Shown piece by piece: positions 33,317 to 41,594 of a DNA stretch of 64,000 bases (position 1 is the stretch's first letter; each line of letters begins with the position of its first letter). The notes below the pieces were generated by a model, which saw only the letters and a list, made by a program, of their open reading frames with translations, was not told the DNA's origin and did no database searches. Source of the DNA: Mycobacterium xenopi (lineage in GTDB: Bacteria > Actinomycetota > Actinomycetes > Mycobacteriales > Mycobacteriaceae); contig NZ_AP022314.1 of assembly GCF_009936235.1 (NCBI RefSeq), positions 1,240,001 through 1,304,000 of the forward strand. The letters run 5' to 3'. The position numbers were made by a program, and so were the translations under genes.

Positions 33317-34180
33317 ATGCCCGAACTTCCTGAGATCGAGGCGCTAGCCGAGCATCTGCGCCGGCACGCGGTCGGTGAGACAATCGGCCGCGTCGACGTC
33401 GCGGCGTTTTCGGTGCTCAAGACCTTTGACCCGCCCATCACAGCGCTGCATGGCCAGACCGTCGCCGCAGCCGAGCGGTGGGGCAAATATCTGGGTCTGC
33501 GGGTCGGCGACCTGTTCTTCATAGCCCACCTGTCACGGGCGGGCTGGCTGCGCTGGTCCGACAACCTGCCCGCCACGCCGCTGCGCCCAGGTAAGGGACC
33601 GATCGCGCTGCGTGTGCACCTGGGCGCGCCCGGTCAGGGGCCCGGCTTCGACCTCACCGAGGCCGGCACCCAAAAGCGGCTGGCGGTGTGGTTGGTCGAC
33701 GACCCCGCCCGGGTGCCCGGCATCGCGGCATTGGGCCCCGATGCGCTAGCGATCAGCCCCGACGACCTGGCCGGTCTGCTGGCCGGGCAGAGCGGCCGGG
33801 TCAAGACGGTGTTGACCGATCAGAAGGTCATCGCCGGGATCGGCAACGCCTACAGCGACGAGATCTTGCACACCGCACGGATTTCGCCATTCGCCACGGC
33901 CGCGAAACTCTCGCGTGAGCAGGTCGCCACGCTGCACGACGCGATGGTGTCGGTGCTCAGCGACGCGGTCACCCGCTCGGTCGGCCAACAGGCCGCGATG
34001 CTCAAGGGCGAAAAGCGCTCTGGATTGCGGGTGCACGCCCGTACCGGTTTGCCCTGTCCGGTGTGCGGGGACACCGTGCGTGAGGTGTCGTTCGCCGACA
34101 AGTCGTTTCAGTATTGCCCGACCTGCCAGACCGGCGGCAAGGTGTTGGCCGACCGGCGGATGTCGCGGCTGCTGAAGTAG
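33317..34180 (+). CDS. Formamidopyrimidine-DNA glycosylase / endonuclease VIII family protein
   Basis: A 287-residue base-excision repair glycosylase. The N-terminal PELPE catalytic motif (Pro2/Glu3) is intact, the helix-two-turn-helix region includes VIAGIGNAYSDEILHTARISP, and the zinc finger CPVC-(16 or so)-CPTC is near the end. M. tuberculosis Rv0944 at this position is only about 158 residues and lacks the N-terminal half, so this is the full-length form. The stop codon is directly followed by the 55-bp tandem repeats. Confidence 0.9.
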   Translation: MPELPEIEALAEHLRRHAVGETIGRVDVAAFSVLKTFDPPITALHGQTVAAAERWGKYLGLRVGDLFFIAHLSRAGWLRWSDNLPATPLRPGKGPIALRVHLGAPGQGPGFDLTEAGTQKRLAVWLVDDPARVPGIAALGPDALAISPDDLAGLLAGQSGRVKTVLTDQKVIAGIGNAYSDEILHTARISPFATAAKLSREQVATLHDAMVSVLSDAVTRSVGQQAAMLKGEKRSGLRVHARTGLPCPVCGDTVREVSFADKSFQYCPTCQTGGKVLADRRMSRLLK

Positions 34181-34510
34181 CTGGGCTGATGGCGGCGACC
34201 CGCTGCGCCCGGCTTCGCCGCGCTGGCGATCGCCGCTGGGCTGATGGCGGCGACCCGCTGCGCCCGGCTTCGCCGCGCTGGCGATCGCCGCTGGGCTGAT
34301 GGCGGCGACCCGCTGCGCCCGGCTTCGCCGCGCTGGCGATCGCCGCTGGGCTGATGGCGGCGACCCGCTGCGCCCGGCTTCGCCGCGCTGGCGATCGCCG
34401 CTGGGCTGATGGCGGCGACCCGCTGCGCCCGGCTTCGCCGCGCTGGCGATCGCCGCTGGGCTGATGGCGGCGACCCGCTGCGCCCGGCTTCGCCGCGCTG
34501 GCGATCGCCG
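34181..34510 (+). repeat. Tandem array of six identical 55-bp units (VNTR)
   Basis: Exactly six perfect copies start at 34181, 34236, 34291, 34346, 34401 and 34456. The unit begins CTGGGCTGATGGCGGCGACC and ends GCTGGCGATCGCCG, and includes the palindrome GGCGATCGCC. The array starts one base after the Fpg/Nei stop codon and ends 13 bp before the GTG of the SDR gene, so it fills almost the whole intergenic gap. An inverted, diverged copy lies between sucC and sucD (44082-44124). Confidence 0.97.
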
Positions 34511-34523
34511 CTATCCTGCCAGG

Positions 34524-35273
34524 GTGATTCGCCAGAAGATCCTCATCACCGGTGCGAGCTCCGGCCTGGGCGCAGAGATGGCGCGACAGTTCGCCGCCAA
34601 AGGCCGCGACCTGGCGCTGTGCGCCCGTCGCACCGACCGGCTCGACGAGCTGAAAACCGAGTTGACGCAGCAACATCCGAATAGCACGGTGGCCGTTGCC
34701 GCGCTCGACGTCAACGACCACGAGCAGGTGCCAAAAGTGTTCGCCGAGCTGTCCGACACGCTCGGCGGCATCGACCGGATCATCGTCAACGCCGGCATCG
34801 GCAAGGGGGCGCCGCTGGGCTCGGGCAAGCTGTGGGCCAACAAGGCGACCATCGAGACCAACCTGGTGGCCGCCTTGGTTCAGATCGAAACCGCGCTGGA
34901 GATGTTCAAACAGGCCGGTTCGGGACACTTGGTGCTCATCTCGTCGGTGCTCGGCGCCAAAGGAGTGCCCGGCGTCAAGGCCGCCTACGCCGCCAGCAAA
35001 GCCGGCATCCGCTCGCTGGGGGAATCGCTGCGCGCCGAATACGCGGGTGGTCCGATCAAGGTGTCGGTGATCGAGCCCGGCTACATCGAGTCGGAGATGA
35101 CCGCCAAATCGGAGTCGACGTTGTTCATGGTGGACAACGAAACCGGTGTGCGGGCCCTGGTCAATGCCATCGAGCGCGAGCCGGGCCGGGCCGCGGTGCC
35201 GTGGTGGCCGTGGGCGCCGCTGGTGCAGCTGATGCGGGTGCTGCCGCCGCGGATGACCAAGTACCTCGCGTAG
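34524..35273 (+). CDS. Short-chain dehydrogenase/reductase (Rv0945-like)
   Basis: A 249-residue SDR. The cofactor motif is LITGASSGLGAEMARQFA with basic residues ARR after beta-2 (NADP type), VNAGIG, the catalytic Ser in LVLISSVLGA and YAASKAGIRS. The start is GTG at 34524 (VIRQKILITG, as in Rv0945), chosen because in-frame sequence further upstream is only the tandem repeat. A weak AGG ribosome site lies just after the repeat array, so copy number could alter expression. It is convergent with pgi. Confidence 0.9.
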   Translation: MIRQKILITGASSGLGAEMARQFAAKGRDLALCARRTDRLDELKTELTQQHPNSTVAVAALDVNDHEQVPKVFAELSDTLGGIDRIIVNAGIGKGAPLGSGKLWANKATIETNLVAALVQIETALEMFKQAGSGHLVLISSVLGAKGVPGVKAAYAASKAGIRSLGESLRAEYAGGPIKVSVIEPGYIESEMTAKSESTLFMVDNETGVRALVNAIEREPGRAAVPWWPWAPLVQLMRVLPPRMTKYLA

Positions 35274-35321
35274 CGCGGCGCGGCACGAGCATGCAATTGC
35301 GCCCGCTCGCGGCAACCGGGC

Positions 35322-36986
35322 TCAGGCCGGACGGCCGCGCTCCACGCGGTATCGGCGCACCAGCGCGTCAGTTGAGCTGTCCGACTGCTGGTCCGGCGGC
35401 CCGTCACCGCTGATCACCGGCAGCAGCGCCTTGGCCTGCGTCTTGCCCAGTTCCACACCCCACTGGTCGAACGAGTCGATGCCCCACACCACGCCCTCGG
35501 TGAACACCTGGTGCTCGTAGAGCGCGATCAGCTGTCCCAGCACCGATGGCGTCAACCGGGTCGCCAGGATCGACGTGGTGGGCCGGTTGCCGGGCATCAC
35601 CTTGTGCGGCACCACATCTGGTGGTGTGCCTTCGGCGGCGATCTCCTCGGCGGTCTTGCCGAAGGCCAGCACCTGGGTCTGGGCGAAGAAGTTGCTCATC
35701 AGCAGGTCGTGCATGCTGCCCGTGCCGTCGGCGTCCGGCAGGTCGTTGAGCGGTTGGGAAAAACCGATGAAATCGGCCGGTATCAGCCGTGTGCCCTGGT
35801 GCAGCAGCTGGTAGAAGGCGTGCTGGCCGTTGGTTCCCGGCTCACCCCAATAGATCTCACCGGTATCAGTGGTGACGGGTGTGCCGTCGGCGCGCACCGA
35901 CTTGCCGTTGGATTCCATGGTCAATTGCTGCAGATAGGCGGCGAAGCGTGCCATGTCGTTGGAATACGGCAGCACGGCCCGCGATTGCGCGCCAAAGAAA
36001 TTGGAGTACCACACTCCGATCAGCCCCAGCAGAGCCGGCGCGTTGGACTGCAGCGGTGCGCTCTTGAAGTGCTCGTCGACGATGTGGAAACCGGACAGGA
36101 ACTCGGCGAACCGTTGTCGGCCGACGGCGGCCATCACCGAAAGCCCAATCGCCGAGTCGACCGAATACCGTCCGCCGACCCAGTCCCAGAATCCGAACAT
36201 GTTGGCGGTGTCGATGCCGAACTCCTCGACCAGCTTCTTGTTTGTCGAGACCGCGACGAAATGCTTGGCCACCGCGGCGTCGCCGAGTGCCGCGGTCAGC
36301 CACCGCCGCGCGGCGGTGGCATTGGTCAGCGTCTCCAGCGTGGAAAACGTCTTCGACGAAACGATGAAAAGTGTTGTGGCAGGGTCTAAGTCAGCCAGCT
36401 TCGCGGTCAAATCCGCGGGATCGACGTTAGACACGAAACGCGCCGAGATGCCGGCGTCGGCATAGTGGCGCAGGGCCTGATACACCATCACCGGACCGAG
36501 GTCCGAGCCGCCGATGCCGATGTTGACCACGCATGCGATGCGTTTGCCGGTAGCGCCGGTCCACTCGCCGCTGCGCACCCGGTCGGTGAAATCCCCCATC
36601 GCGTCGAGCACCGCGTGCACGTCCTCGACGACGTTTTGGCCGTCGACGACCAGCTCGGCGTCGCGCGGCAGGCGCAGCGCGGTATGCAGCACCGCCCGGT
36701 TTTCCGAGGTGTTGATGTGCTTGCCGGCGAACATGTCGTCGCGGCGCTGCTCAAGGCCCGCCGCATGCGCCAGGTCGATCAGCAGCCTGAGCGTTTCGCG
36801 CGTTACCCGGTGTTTGCTGTAGTCGATGTAGAGGTCGCCGACCGTCACCGTGAAATCGCGACCGCGGTCAGGGTCGTCGGCGAACAGCTGGCGCAGGTGG
36901 GTGTCTTTGATCTCGTCGTGATGCCTGCGCAGGGCGTGCCACGCGCTGGTGGCGGAGATGTCAGGAATCTGTTGGACAGAGGCCAT
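35322..36986 (-). CDS. pgi: Glucose-6-phosphate isomerase
   Basis: A 554-residue PGI interconverting glucose-6-phosphate and fructose-6-phosphate. Signature regions are [56 protein letters not shown], and the catalytic Glu in [19 protein letters not shown]. The ATG at 36986 gives the usual mycobacterial length; the upstream frame is non-homologous. It lies 19 bp from the NAD(P)-binding protein gene upstream on the same strand. Fructokinase product from the polyol operon would feed this enzyme. Confidence 0.97.
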   Translation of the reverse strand: MASVQQIPDISATSAWHALRRHHDEIKDTHLRQLFADDPDRGRDFTVTVGDLYIDYSKHRVTRETLRLLIDLAHAAGLEQRRDDMFAGKHINTSENRAVLHTALRLPRDAELVVDGQNVVEDVHAVLDAMGDFTDRVRSGEWTGATGKRIACVVNIGIGGSDLGPVMVYQALRHYADAGISARFVSNVDPADLTAKLADLDPATTLFIVSSKTFSTLETLTNATAARRWLTAALGDAAVAKHFVAVSTNKKLVEEFGIDTANMFGFWDWVGGRYSVDSAIGLSVMAAVGRQRFAEFLSGFHIVDEHFKSAPLQSNAPALLGLIGVWYSNFFGAQSRAVLPYSNDMARFAAYLQQLTMESNGKSVRADGTPVTTDTGEIYWGEPGTNGQHAFYQLLHQGTRLIPADFIGFSQPLNDLPDADGTGSMHDLLMSNFFAQTQVLAFGKTAEEIAAEGTPPDVVPHKVMPGNRPTTSILATRLTPSVLGQLIALYEHQVFTEGVVWGIDSFDQWGVELGKTQAKALLPVISGDGPPDQQSDSSTDALVRRYRVERGRPA

Positions 36987-37005
36987 GGGTTCGACCCTAG
37001 TGCGC

Positions 37006-37809
37006 TCAGCGTGACCGGAAGCGTCGCGGCAGCCGCAGATAGGAGCGAATCGCGTCGCTGTAGGGCCACGTGCCCGCGGCCAGTTGCTCGTCGAGGTACC
37101 GCTCGAACGGTATGGTGCCCACCGCATGCTCGGGTGTTAGGTTGCCGCCGGTGCGGTAGCCGCGAGAGACGCGACCGGGCAGGGGTAGCGACACCACCGG
37201 TCGTCGTTTGCCCACCGCCGCCAGATACCGCCGGGCCAGCTCGGCGATCGGTAGCACTTCCGGGCCACCCATCTCGGCGACCCGCCCGGCGGGACCGTCT
37301 AACGCGAGTTCGGCCAGGCGTGCGCCCACCTCGCGAACATCGATGGGCTGCGCTCGCCACCCCGCCGGGACCACCAGGATCGGCGGTTTGGCCAGCATCC
37401 GCAGCGCCGCGGCGATCAGATCGTGAAATTGCGTGGTGCGCAGCACTGTCCACGGCAACCCGGAGCCCATGATCAGCTGCTCGTCGGCGAGCTTGCGCTG
37501 GTAATAGCCGAGCGGTACCCGGTCGACACCGACGATCGAAATGAAAACCAGATGCGGTTTTGCGGCCGCAAGCGCAGCATCGACGACGTGGTGAGCCGGG
37601 TCGACGCAGTGCACGATCGTGTCGACGTCCCGCATCGCTTCGGTGAGTCCTTCGCCGGTACGGACATCGCCCACCACATGGGGTGCGCGGCCGATCGAAC
37701 GCAGACCGCGGCTGAGAACGCGCACCTGCGCTCCGGCATCGAGAAGGCGTTCGCTGACGACGCACCCGACCGTTCCGGTGCCACCGGTGACCAGGATCAG
37801 CTCGGCCAT
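37006..37809 (-). CDS. NmrA/atypical SDR-family NAD(P)-binding protein
   Basis: A 267-residue atypical SDR. The start [20 protein letters not shown] has the TGGTGxxG cofactor motif of NmrA/isoflavone-reductase-like proteins, followed by [36 protein letters not shown] and [14 protein letters not shown]. The ATG at 37809 gives the shortest conserved start. It lies between pgi and chorismate mutase, where M. tuberculosis has only a short degenerate gene (Rv0947c). Function unknown; redox sensing or quinone reduction are common for relatives. Confidence 0.85.
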   Translation of the reverse strand: MAELILVTGGTGTVGCVVSERLLDAGAQVRVLSRGLRSIGRAPHVVGDVRTGEGLTEAMRDVDTIVHCVDPAHHVVDAALAAAKPHLVFISIVGVDRVPLGYYQRKLADEQLIMGSGLPWTVLRTTQFHDLIAAALRMLAKPPILVVPAGWRAQPIDVREVGARLAELALDGPAGRVAEMGGPEVLPIAELARRYLAAVGKRRPVVSLPLPGRVSRGYRTGGNLTPEHAVGTIPFERYLDEQLAAGTWPYSDAIRSYLRLPRRFRSR

Positions 37810-37838
37810 GATGCGGTCACCGAGGCGGTTCGACAAGT

Positions 37839-37907
37839 GCCCAGCACCCGCTGCAGGTCAGGTGTCATGGCCGGCAGTTGCGCACCCCGGTACTCCCAGC
37901 CGTGGGT
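37839..37907 (-). pseudogene. Fragment of an antigen 85-type mycolyltransferase (fbp) C-terminus
   Basis: On the minus strand the translation reads THGWEYRGAQLPAMTPDLQ followed by RVLG. This matches the C-terminal helix of antigen 85 proteins (THSWEYWGAQLNAMKPDLQ.ALG) at about 17 of 23 positions. No upstream catalytic region remains. As I recall, M. tuberculosis Rv0947c at this same locus is annotated as a mycolyltransferase pseudogene, so both species keep a relic of one ancestral gene. Confidence 0.7.
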
Positions 37908-37963
37908 CGACCGACACCATCGGGCAACACCAGGTGTTCGCATGCGTCATCCCCGCCTGGGGC

Positions 37964-38221
37964 CTAGTGACCGAGCCGACCTCGGCCCATCCGAAGCAAA
38001 AGCATGGCCAGATCTTTGCCGTCGGGACCAAGCTCGCTGTAGCGCTCGATGACCTTCATCTCACGGCTGTGCACCAGACGGGTGCCGCCGGAGGCCATCC
38101 GCAGCTTGCCGATTTCCCGGGATATCTCGGTGCGGCGTTTGACTGCGGCGAGGATCTCGGCATCGAGGCGGTCGATTTCCTGCCGCAGCTCGTCGATGTC
38201 AGGAAGCTGTTCGGTTTCCAT
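37964..38221 (-). CDS. Intracellular chorismate mutase (AroQ-delta type)
   Basis: An 85-residue all-helical chorismate mutase that converts chorismate to prephenate for Phe and Tyr synthesis. Conserved parts are DELRQEIDRLDAEILAAVKR (helix 1 with the active-site Arg), then GTRLVHSREMKVIERYSELG and LLRMGRGRLGH at the C-terminus, which in M. tuberculosis Rv0948c contacts DAHP synthase. The ATG at 38221 is preferred for its GGAG ribosome site. An ATG at 38266 gives MRPRPPHNENAE, also similar to the annotated Rv0948c start. A putative attenuator and leader peptide lie upstream. Confidence 0.93.
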   Translation of the reverse strand: METEQLPDIDELRQEIDRLDAEILAAVKRRTEISREIGKLRMASGGTRLVHSREMKVIERYSELGPDGKDLAMLLLRMGRGRLGH

Positions 38222-38271
38222 GGGTTTGGTCTCCGCGTTCTCGTTGTGTGGGGGTCTTGGTCTCATCCGGT

Positions 38272-38318
38272 CCGGGGCCTCACACAACAGACGAGCCCCG
38301 GATGTGAACCGCGGGGCT
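38272..38318 (-). promoter_or_regulatory. Mutually exclusive hairpins (putative attenuator) before chorismate mutase
   Basis: In RNA order, segment A AGCCCCG (38318-38312) can pair with segment B CGGGGCT (38300-38294). Alternatively CCGGGGC (38301-38295), overlapping B, can pair with segment C GCCCCGG (38278-38272). Both stems are 7 perfect GC-rich pairs with 11- and 16-nt loops, and B cannot be in both. Segment A starts 11 nt after the stop codon of the leader ORF, within reach of a ribosome paused there. There is no U-run after segment C, so the switch may act on transcription through a U-less terminator or on translation. Confidence 0.55.
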
Positions 38319-38329
38319 CTGGAAAGCAG

Positions 38330-38422
38330 CTAAGCCACAGGCACCGCTGGCCGGTACCCGTAGAAAAATCGGCGACGCGACTCTTGGGTCGAGCCACGTC
38401 TACGAAGCTGCGGTTTGAGCAC
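38330..38422 (-). CDS. Putative leader peptide rich in Phe/Tyr codons, upstream of chorismate mutase
   Basis: A 30-codon frame from GTG (38422) to TAG (38330). It begins MLKPQLRRRG and near its end has consecutive codons TTT TTC TAC GGG TAC (Phe-Phe-Tyr-Gly-Tyr, 38354-38368), then RPAVPVA and stop. Its features are those of an attenuator leader: very short, control codons for the end products of the downstream enzyme, and a stop just before competing hairpins. No strong ribosome site is seen before the GTG, so it may be leaderless. The region is shared with the divergent uvrD1 promoter. No homologue was checked. Confidence 0.5.
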   Translation of the reverse strand: MLKPQLRRRGSTQESRRRFFYGYRPAVPVA

Positions 38423-38544
38423 GGATCGAGTGTGCCACTAACGGTCGCGCCAGCGCAAAAACTGTCGGCGAACGGCGGTAAGTTTGGATCGACATGACCG
38501 CCGGTGACGATGCACGGCGAAGCGATGAGGAGGAGCAGCGCATA

Positions 38545-40868
38545 TTGAGCGTGCATGTGACCGATGCCAAGCCCGCCCGTGAAGCAGAGCAACTCCTCGA
38601 CGGGCTCAACCCCCAGCAGCGACAGGCCGTTTTGCACGAGGGTTCGCCGCTGCTGATCGTCGCCGGCGCAGGCTCGGGCAAGACGGCGGTGCTGACCCGC
38701 CGCATCGCCTACCTGATGGCGGCGCGCGACGTCGGCGCGGGGCAGATATTGGCGATCACCTTCACCAACAAGGCGGCCGCCGAGATGCGCGACCGTGTGG
38801 TGCAGCTCGTCGGAGCGCGCGCGCGCTCGATGTGGGTATCGACGTTTCACTCGATGTGCGTGCGGATCTTGCGCAATCACGCCTCGCTCATCGCGGGCCT
38901 GAATTCCAACTTTTCGATCTATGACGCCGACGATTCCCGACGCCTGCTGCAGATGGTCGGCAGGGATATGGGTCTTGACATCAAGCGGTACTCGCCTCGT
39001 CTGCTGGCCAACCGCATTTCCAACCTGAAGAACGAGCTGATCGACCCCGAAAAAGCGGCGGCCAGCGTGTCCGATGGTACCGACGAGCTCGCCCGCACGG
39101 TCGCCGCGGTCTACGCCGAATATCAGCGGCGGCTGCGCGCGGCCAATGCGCTGGACTTCGATGACCTGATTTCAGAGACCGTTTGGGTATTGCAGACGTT
39201 CCCGCAGATCGCCCAGCATTACCGGCGCCGGTTCCGGCACATTCTGGTCGACGAGTACCAGGACACCAACCACGCCCAGTATGTGCTGGTGCGGGAATTG
39301 GTCGGTCGTGATGTGGAAGACGAAGTCCCTCCCGGCGAGTTATGCGTGGTCGGCGACGCCGACCAGTCGATCTATGCGTTTCGTGGCGCCACCATCCGCA
39401 ACATCGAAGACTTCGAACGCGACTACCCGGACGCCACAACGATTCTGCTGGAACAGAATTACCGCTCCACCCAAAACATTCTGTCTGCGGCCAACTCGGT
39501 GATCGCACGCAACTCCGGGCGGCGCGACAAGCGCCTGTGGACCGATGCCGGTGCGGGCGAGCTGATCGTCGGTTATGTCGCCGACAACGAACACGATGAA
39601 GCGAGGTTTGTCGCCGAGGAGATCGACGCACTCGTCGAGCGCGGCGAAATCACCTACCAGGATGTGGCCGTCTTCTACCGCACCAACAACTCGTCGCGGT
39701 CGTTGGAAGAAGTATTCGTCCGCGCTGGCATCCCCTACAAAGTCGTTGGGGGAGTGCGGTTTTACGAGCGCAAGGAGATCCGCGACGTCGTCGCCTACCT
39801 GCGGGTTCTGGACAACCCAGGCGACGCGGTCAGTCTTCGGCGCATCCTCAACACACCGCGGCGCGGCATCGGTGACCGGGCCGAGGCGTGTGTAGCGGTG
39901 TACGCCGAGAACATCGGTGCCAGCTTTGCCGACGCGCTGGTCGCCGCGGCCGAAGGCAAGGTTCCGATGTTGAACTCCCGTTCGGCGAAAGCGATCTCGG
40001 GCTTCGTCGAACTGCTCGACGATCTGCGGGGCCGTCTCGGCGACGACCTCGGCGAGCTGGTGGAGGCCGTGTTAGACCGGACCGGATACCGCGCCGAACT
40101 CGAGCCCTCCAGTGATCCACAGGATTTGGCCCGGCTTGACAATCTCAACGAACTTGTAAGCGTCGCACACGAATTCAGTATTGACCGGGCGAACGCCACC
40201 GCCTTCGACGAGTCTTTACACACTCCCGAAGACGAAGACGTGCCCGACACCAGCGTGCTGGCGGAGTTCCTTGAGCGGGTGTCGCTGGTCGCCGAGGCCG
40301 ACGAGATCCCCGAGCAGAATTCAGGCGTTGTCACCCTGATGACCCTGCACACGGCGAAGGGCTTGGAGTTCCCGGTGGTGTTCGTGACCGGTTGGGAGGA
40401 CGGGATGTTCCCGCACATGCGGGCGCTGGATGATCCGAGCGAGCTCTCCGAGGAACGCCGGCTGGCCTACGTCGGCATTACCCGGGCCCGCCAACGGCTC
40501 TACGTGAGCCGCGCCAAGGTCCGCTCGTCGTGGGGCCAGCCGATGCTGAATCCGGAATCGCGGTTCTTGCGGGAGATCCCGCAAGAGCTCATCGACTGGC
40601 GACGCAGCGATCCGGCACCGTCGGTCAGCGCACCGGTGACCGGCGCCGGCCGATTCGGCGCCCCCCGCCCCTCGCCGGCTCGCTCGACGGCGGCCGGCGT
40701 CCACTGCTGGTGCTTCAACCCGGCGACAGGGTCTCGCACGACAAGTACGGGCTGGGCCGGGTGGAGGAAGTTTCCGGGGTCGGCGACTCGGCGATGTCAC
40801 TGATCGATTTCGGCAGCTCCGGCCGGGTCAAGCTGATGCACAACCACGCCCCGCTGACCAAGCTGTAG
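38545..40868 (+). CDS. uvrD1: ATP-dependent DNA helicase UvrD1/PcrA, frameshifted near the 3' end
   Basis: A superfamily 1A 3'-5' helicase of nucleotide excision repair. Motif I is AGAGSGKTAVLTRR, motif II VDEYQDTN, motif III GDADQSIYAFRGA, and later motifs LLEQNYRSTQNIL, TLHTAKGLEFPVVF and VGITRARQRLY. A TTG at 38545 is chosen, since GAGGAGGAG lies about 9 bp upstream and the product then starts SVHVTDAKP as in M. tuberculosis; an ATG at 38494 is the alternative. Near 40692 one base appears lost. The uncorrected frame ends at 40803 with a garbled tail, while the next frame encodes LVLQPGDRVSHDKYGLGRVE through HNHAPLTKL to 40868. Corrected, it is about 774 residues. Confidence 0.92.
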
Positions 40869-40876
40869 CCGGTGTT

Positions 40877-41179
40877 CTAATCGATGAGCCAGCGCTTGGT
40901 TCGGGGGTGCAGTGCGAGCACAACGCTGGCCACCGGCAACAGCGGAAGCGTGTGCACGATCCAGGCGACCCGCGCACCGGCGATGAAGATGCCGCCATAG
41001 GTAAGCAACGCGACCACCGCCCCGGCCGCGATGAGATAGCGGCCCAGGCTGCGACGCTGCAACAGCAGAATCACGCCCGCCACCGTGGCCAGGGCGAACA
41101 CCAACGCCAAAAATCCCACCGCGACGCAGAACAGCCGGTCGGATCGCCACCAGCCCGCGATCAGGTCGGTGGCAACCAC
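40877..41179 (-). CDS. Small hydrophobic membrane protein, possibly N-terminally incomplete
   Basis: From GTG at 41179 the 100-residue product has three transmembrane helices (LFCVAVGFLALVFALATVAG; YLIAAGAVVALLTYGGIFIA; IVHTLPLLPVASVVLAL). The same frame stays open upstream to a TAG near 41505 and encodes a plausible Pro/Gln-rich segment (TTPLPPITQQFQTTQIPRR) and a fourth hydrophobic stretch, but has no ATG, GTG or TTG there. Either the short form is right or a base change or indel hides the start. It is convergent with uvrD1. I do not recognise the family. Confidence 0.55.
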   Translation of the reverse strand: MVATDLIAGWWRSDRLFCVAVGFLALVFALATVAGVILLLQRRSLGRYLIAAGAVVALLTYGGIFIAGARVAWIVHTLPLLPVASVVLALHPRTKRWLID

Positions 41180-41594
41180 CGCGGTGGCCCAGCCGCTGAC
41201 GAAGCTGACGGCGGAGGTGGCGACGGCTGTCGCGGAACCGGTCTGCCCGCTGCCAGCGCCGACCGCGCCGTAGCCGCCGGCCTGGCTCGGCCGCGCCGCA
41301 CCCTCCCAGGCGGCCGGTCGTCGAGGAATCTGGGTGGTCTGGAACTGCTGGGTGATCGGAGGCAGCGGCGTGGTCGGTGCCCGCCGGATGATGCGCGTCC
41401 GTGGTTCGTCTTGCTGCGATGACGCTCCTGCCCCGGCTGAGGCGTTGTCGTCGGCTGGTGCTGTCGTCTCAAAGCCTTTCTGCCGTCGGTCGGTGGGTCG
41501 CTATCCAGGTTATCCAGAACTGGTCTTGCCCAACCCAGCCAAGCGGCCCGAGCTAGGCCCCGCCCAGTGCCCGGGATCGGCTTGGCCGCTCGGT

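Noticed and set aside
34181..34510. CRISPR array
   Set aside because: Units are contiguous with no unique spacers, and there are no cas genes.
34002..35315. Long minus-strand frame through the tandem repeats, encoding repeated GDRQRGEAGRSGSPPSAQRR-like units
   Set aside because: Produced by the 55-bp array (330 bp is divisible by 3, so the frame survives). No ribosome site, and antisense to the SDR and glycosylase genes.
38494..40868. Programmed ribosomal frameshifting in uvrD1
   Set aside because: No slippery heptamer or downstream pseudoknot is evident, and a single missing base explains the break; another gene in the window is also one base short.
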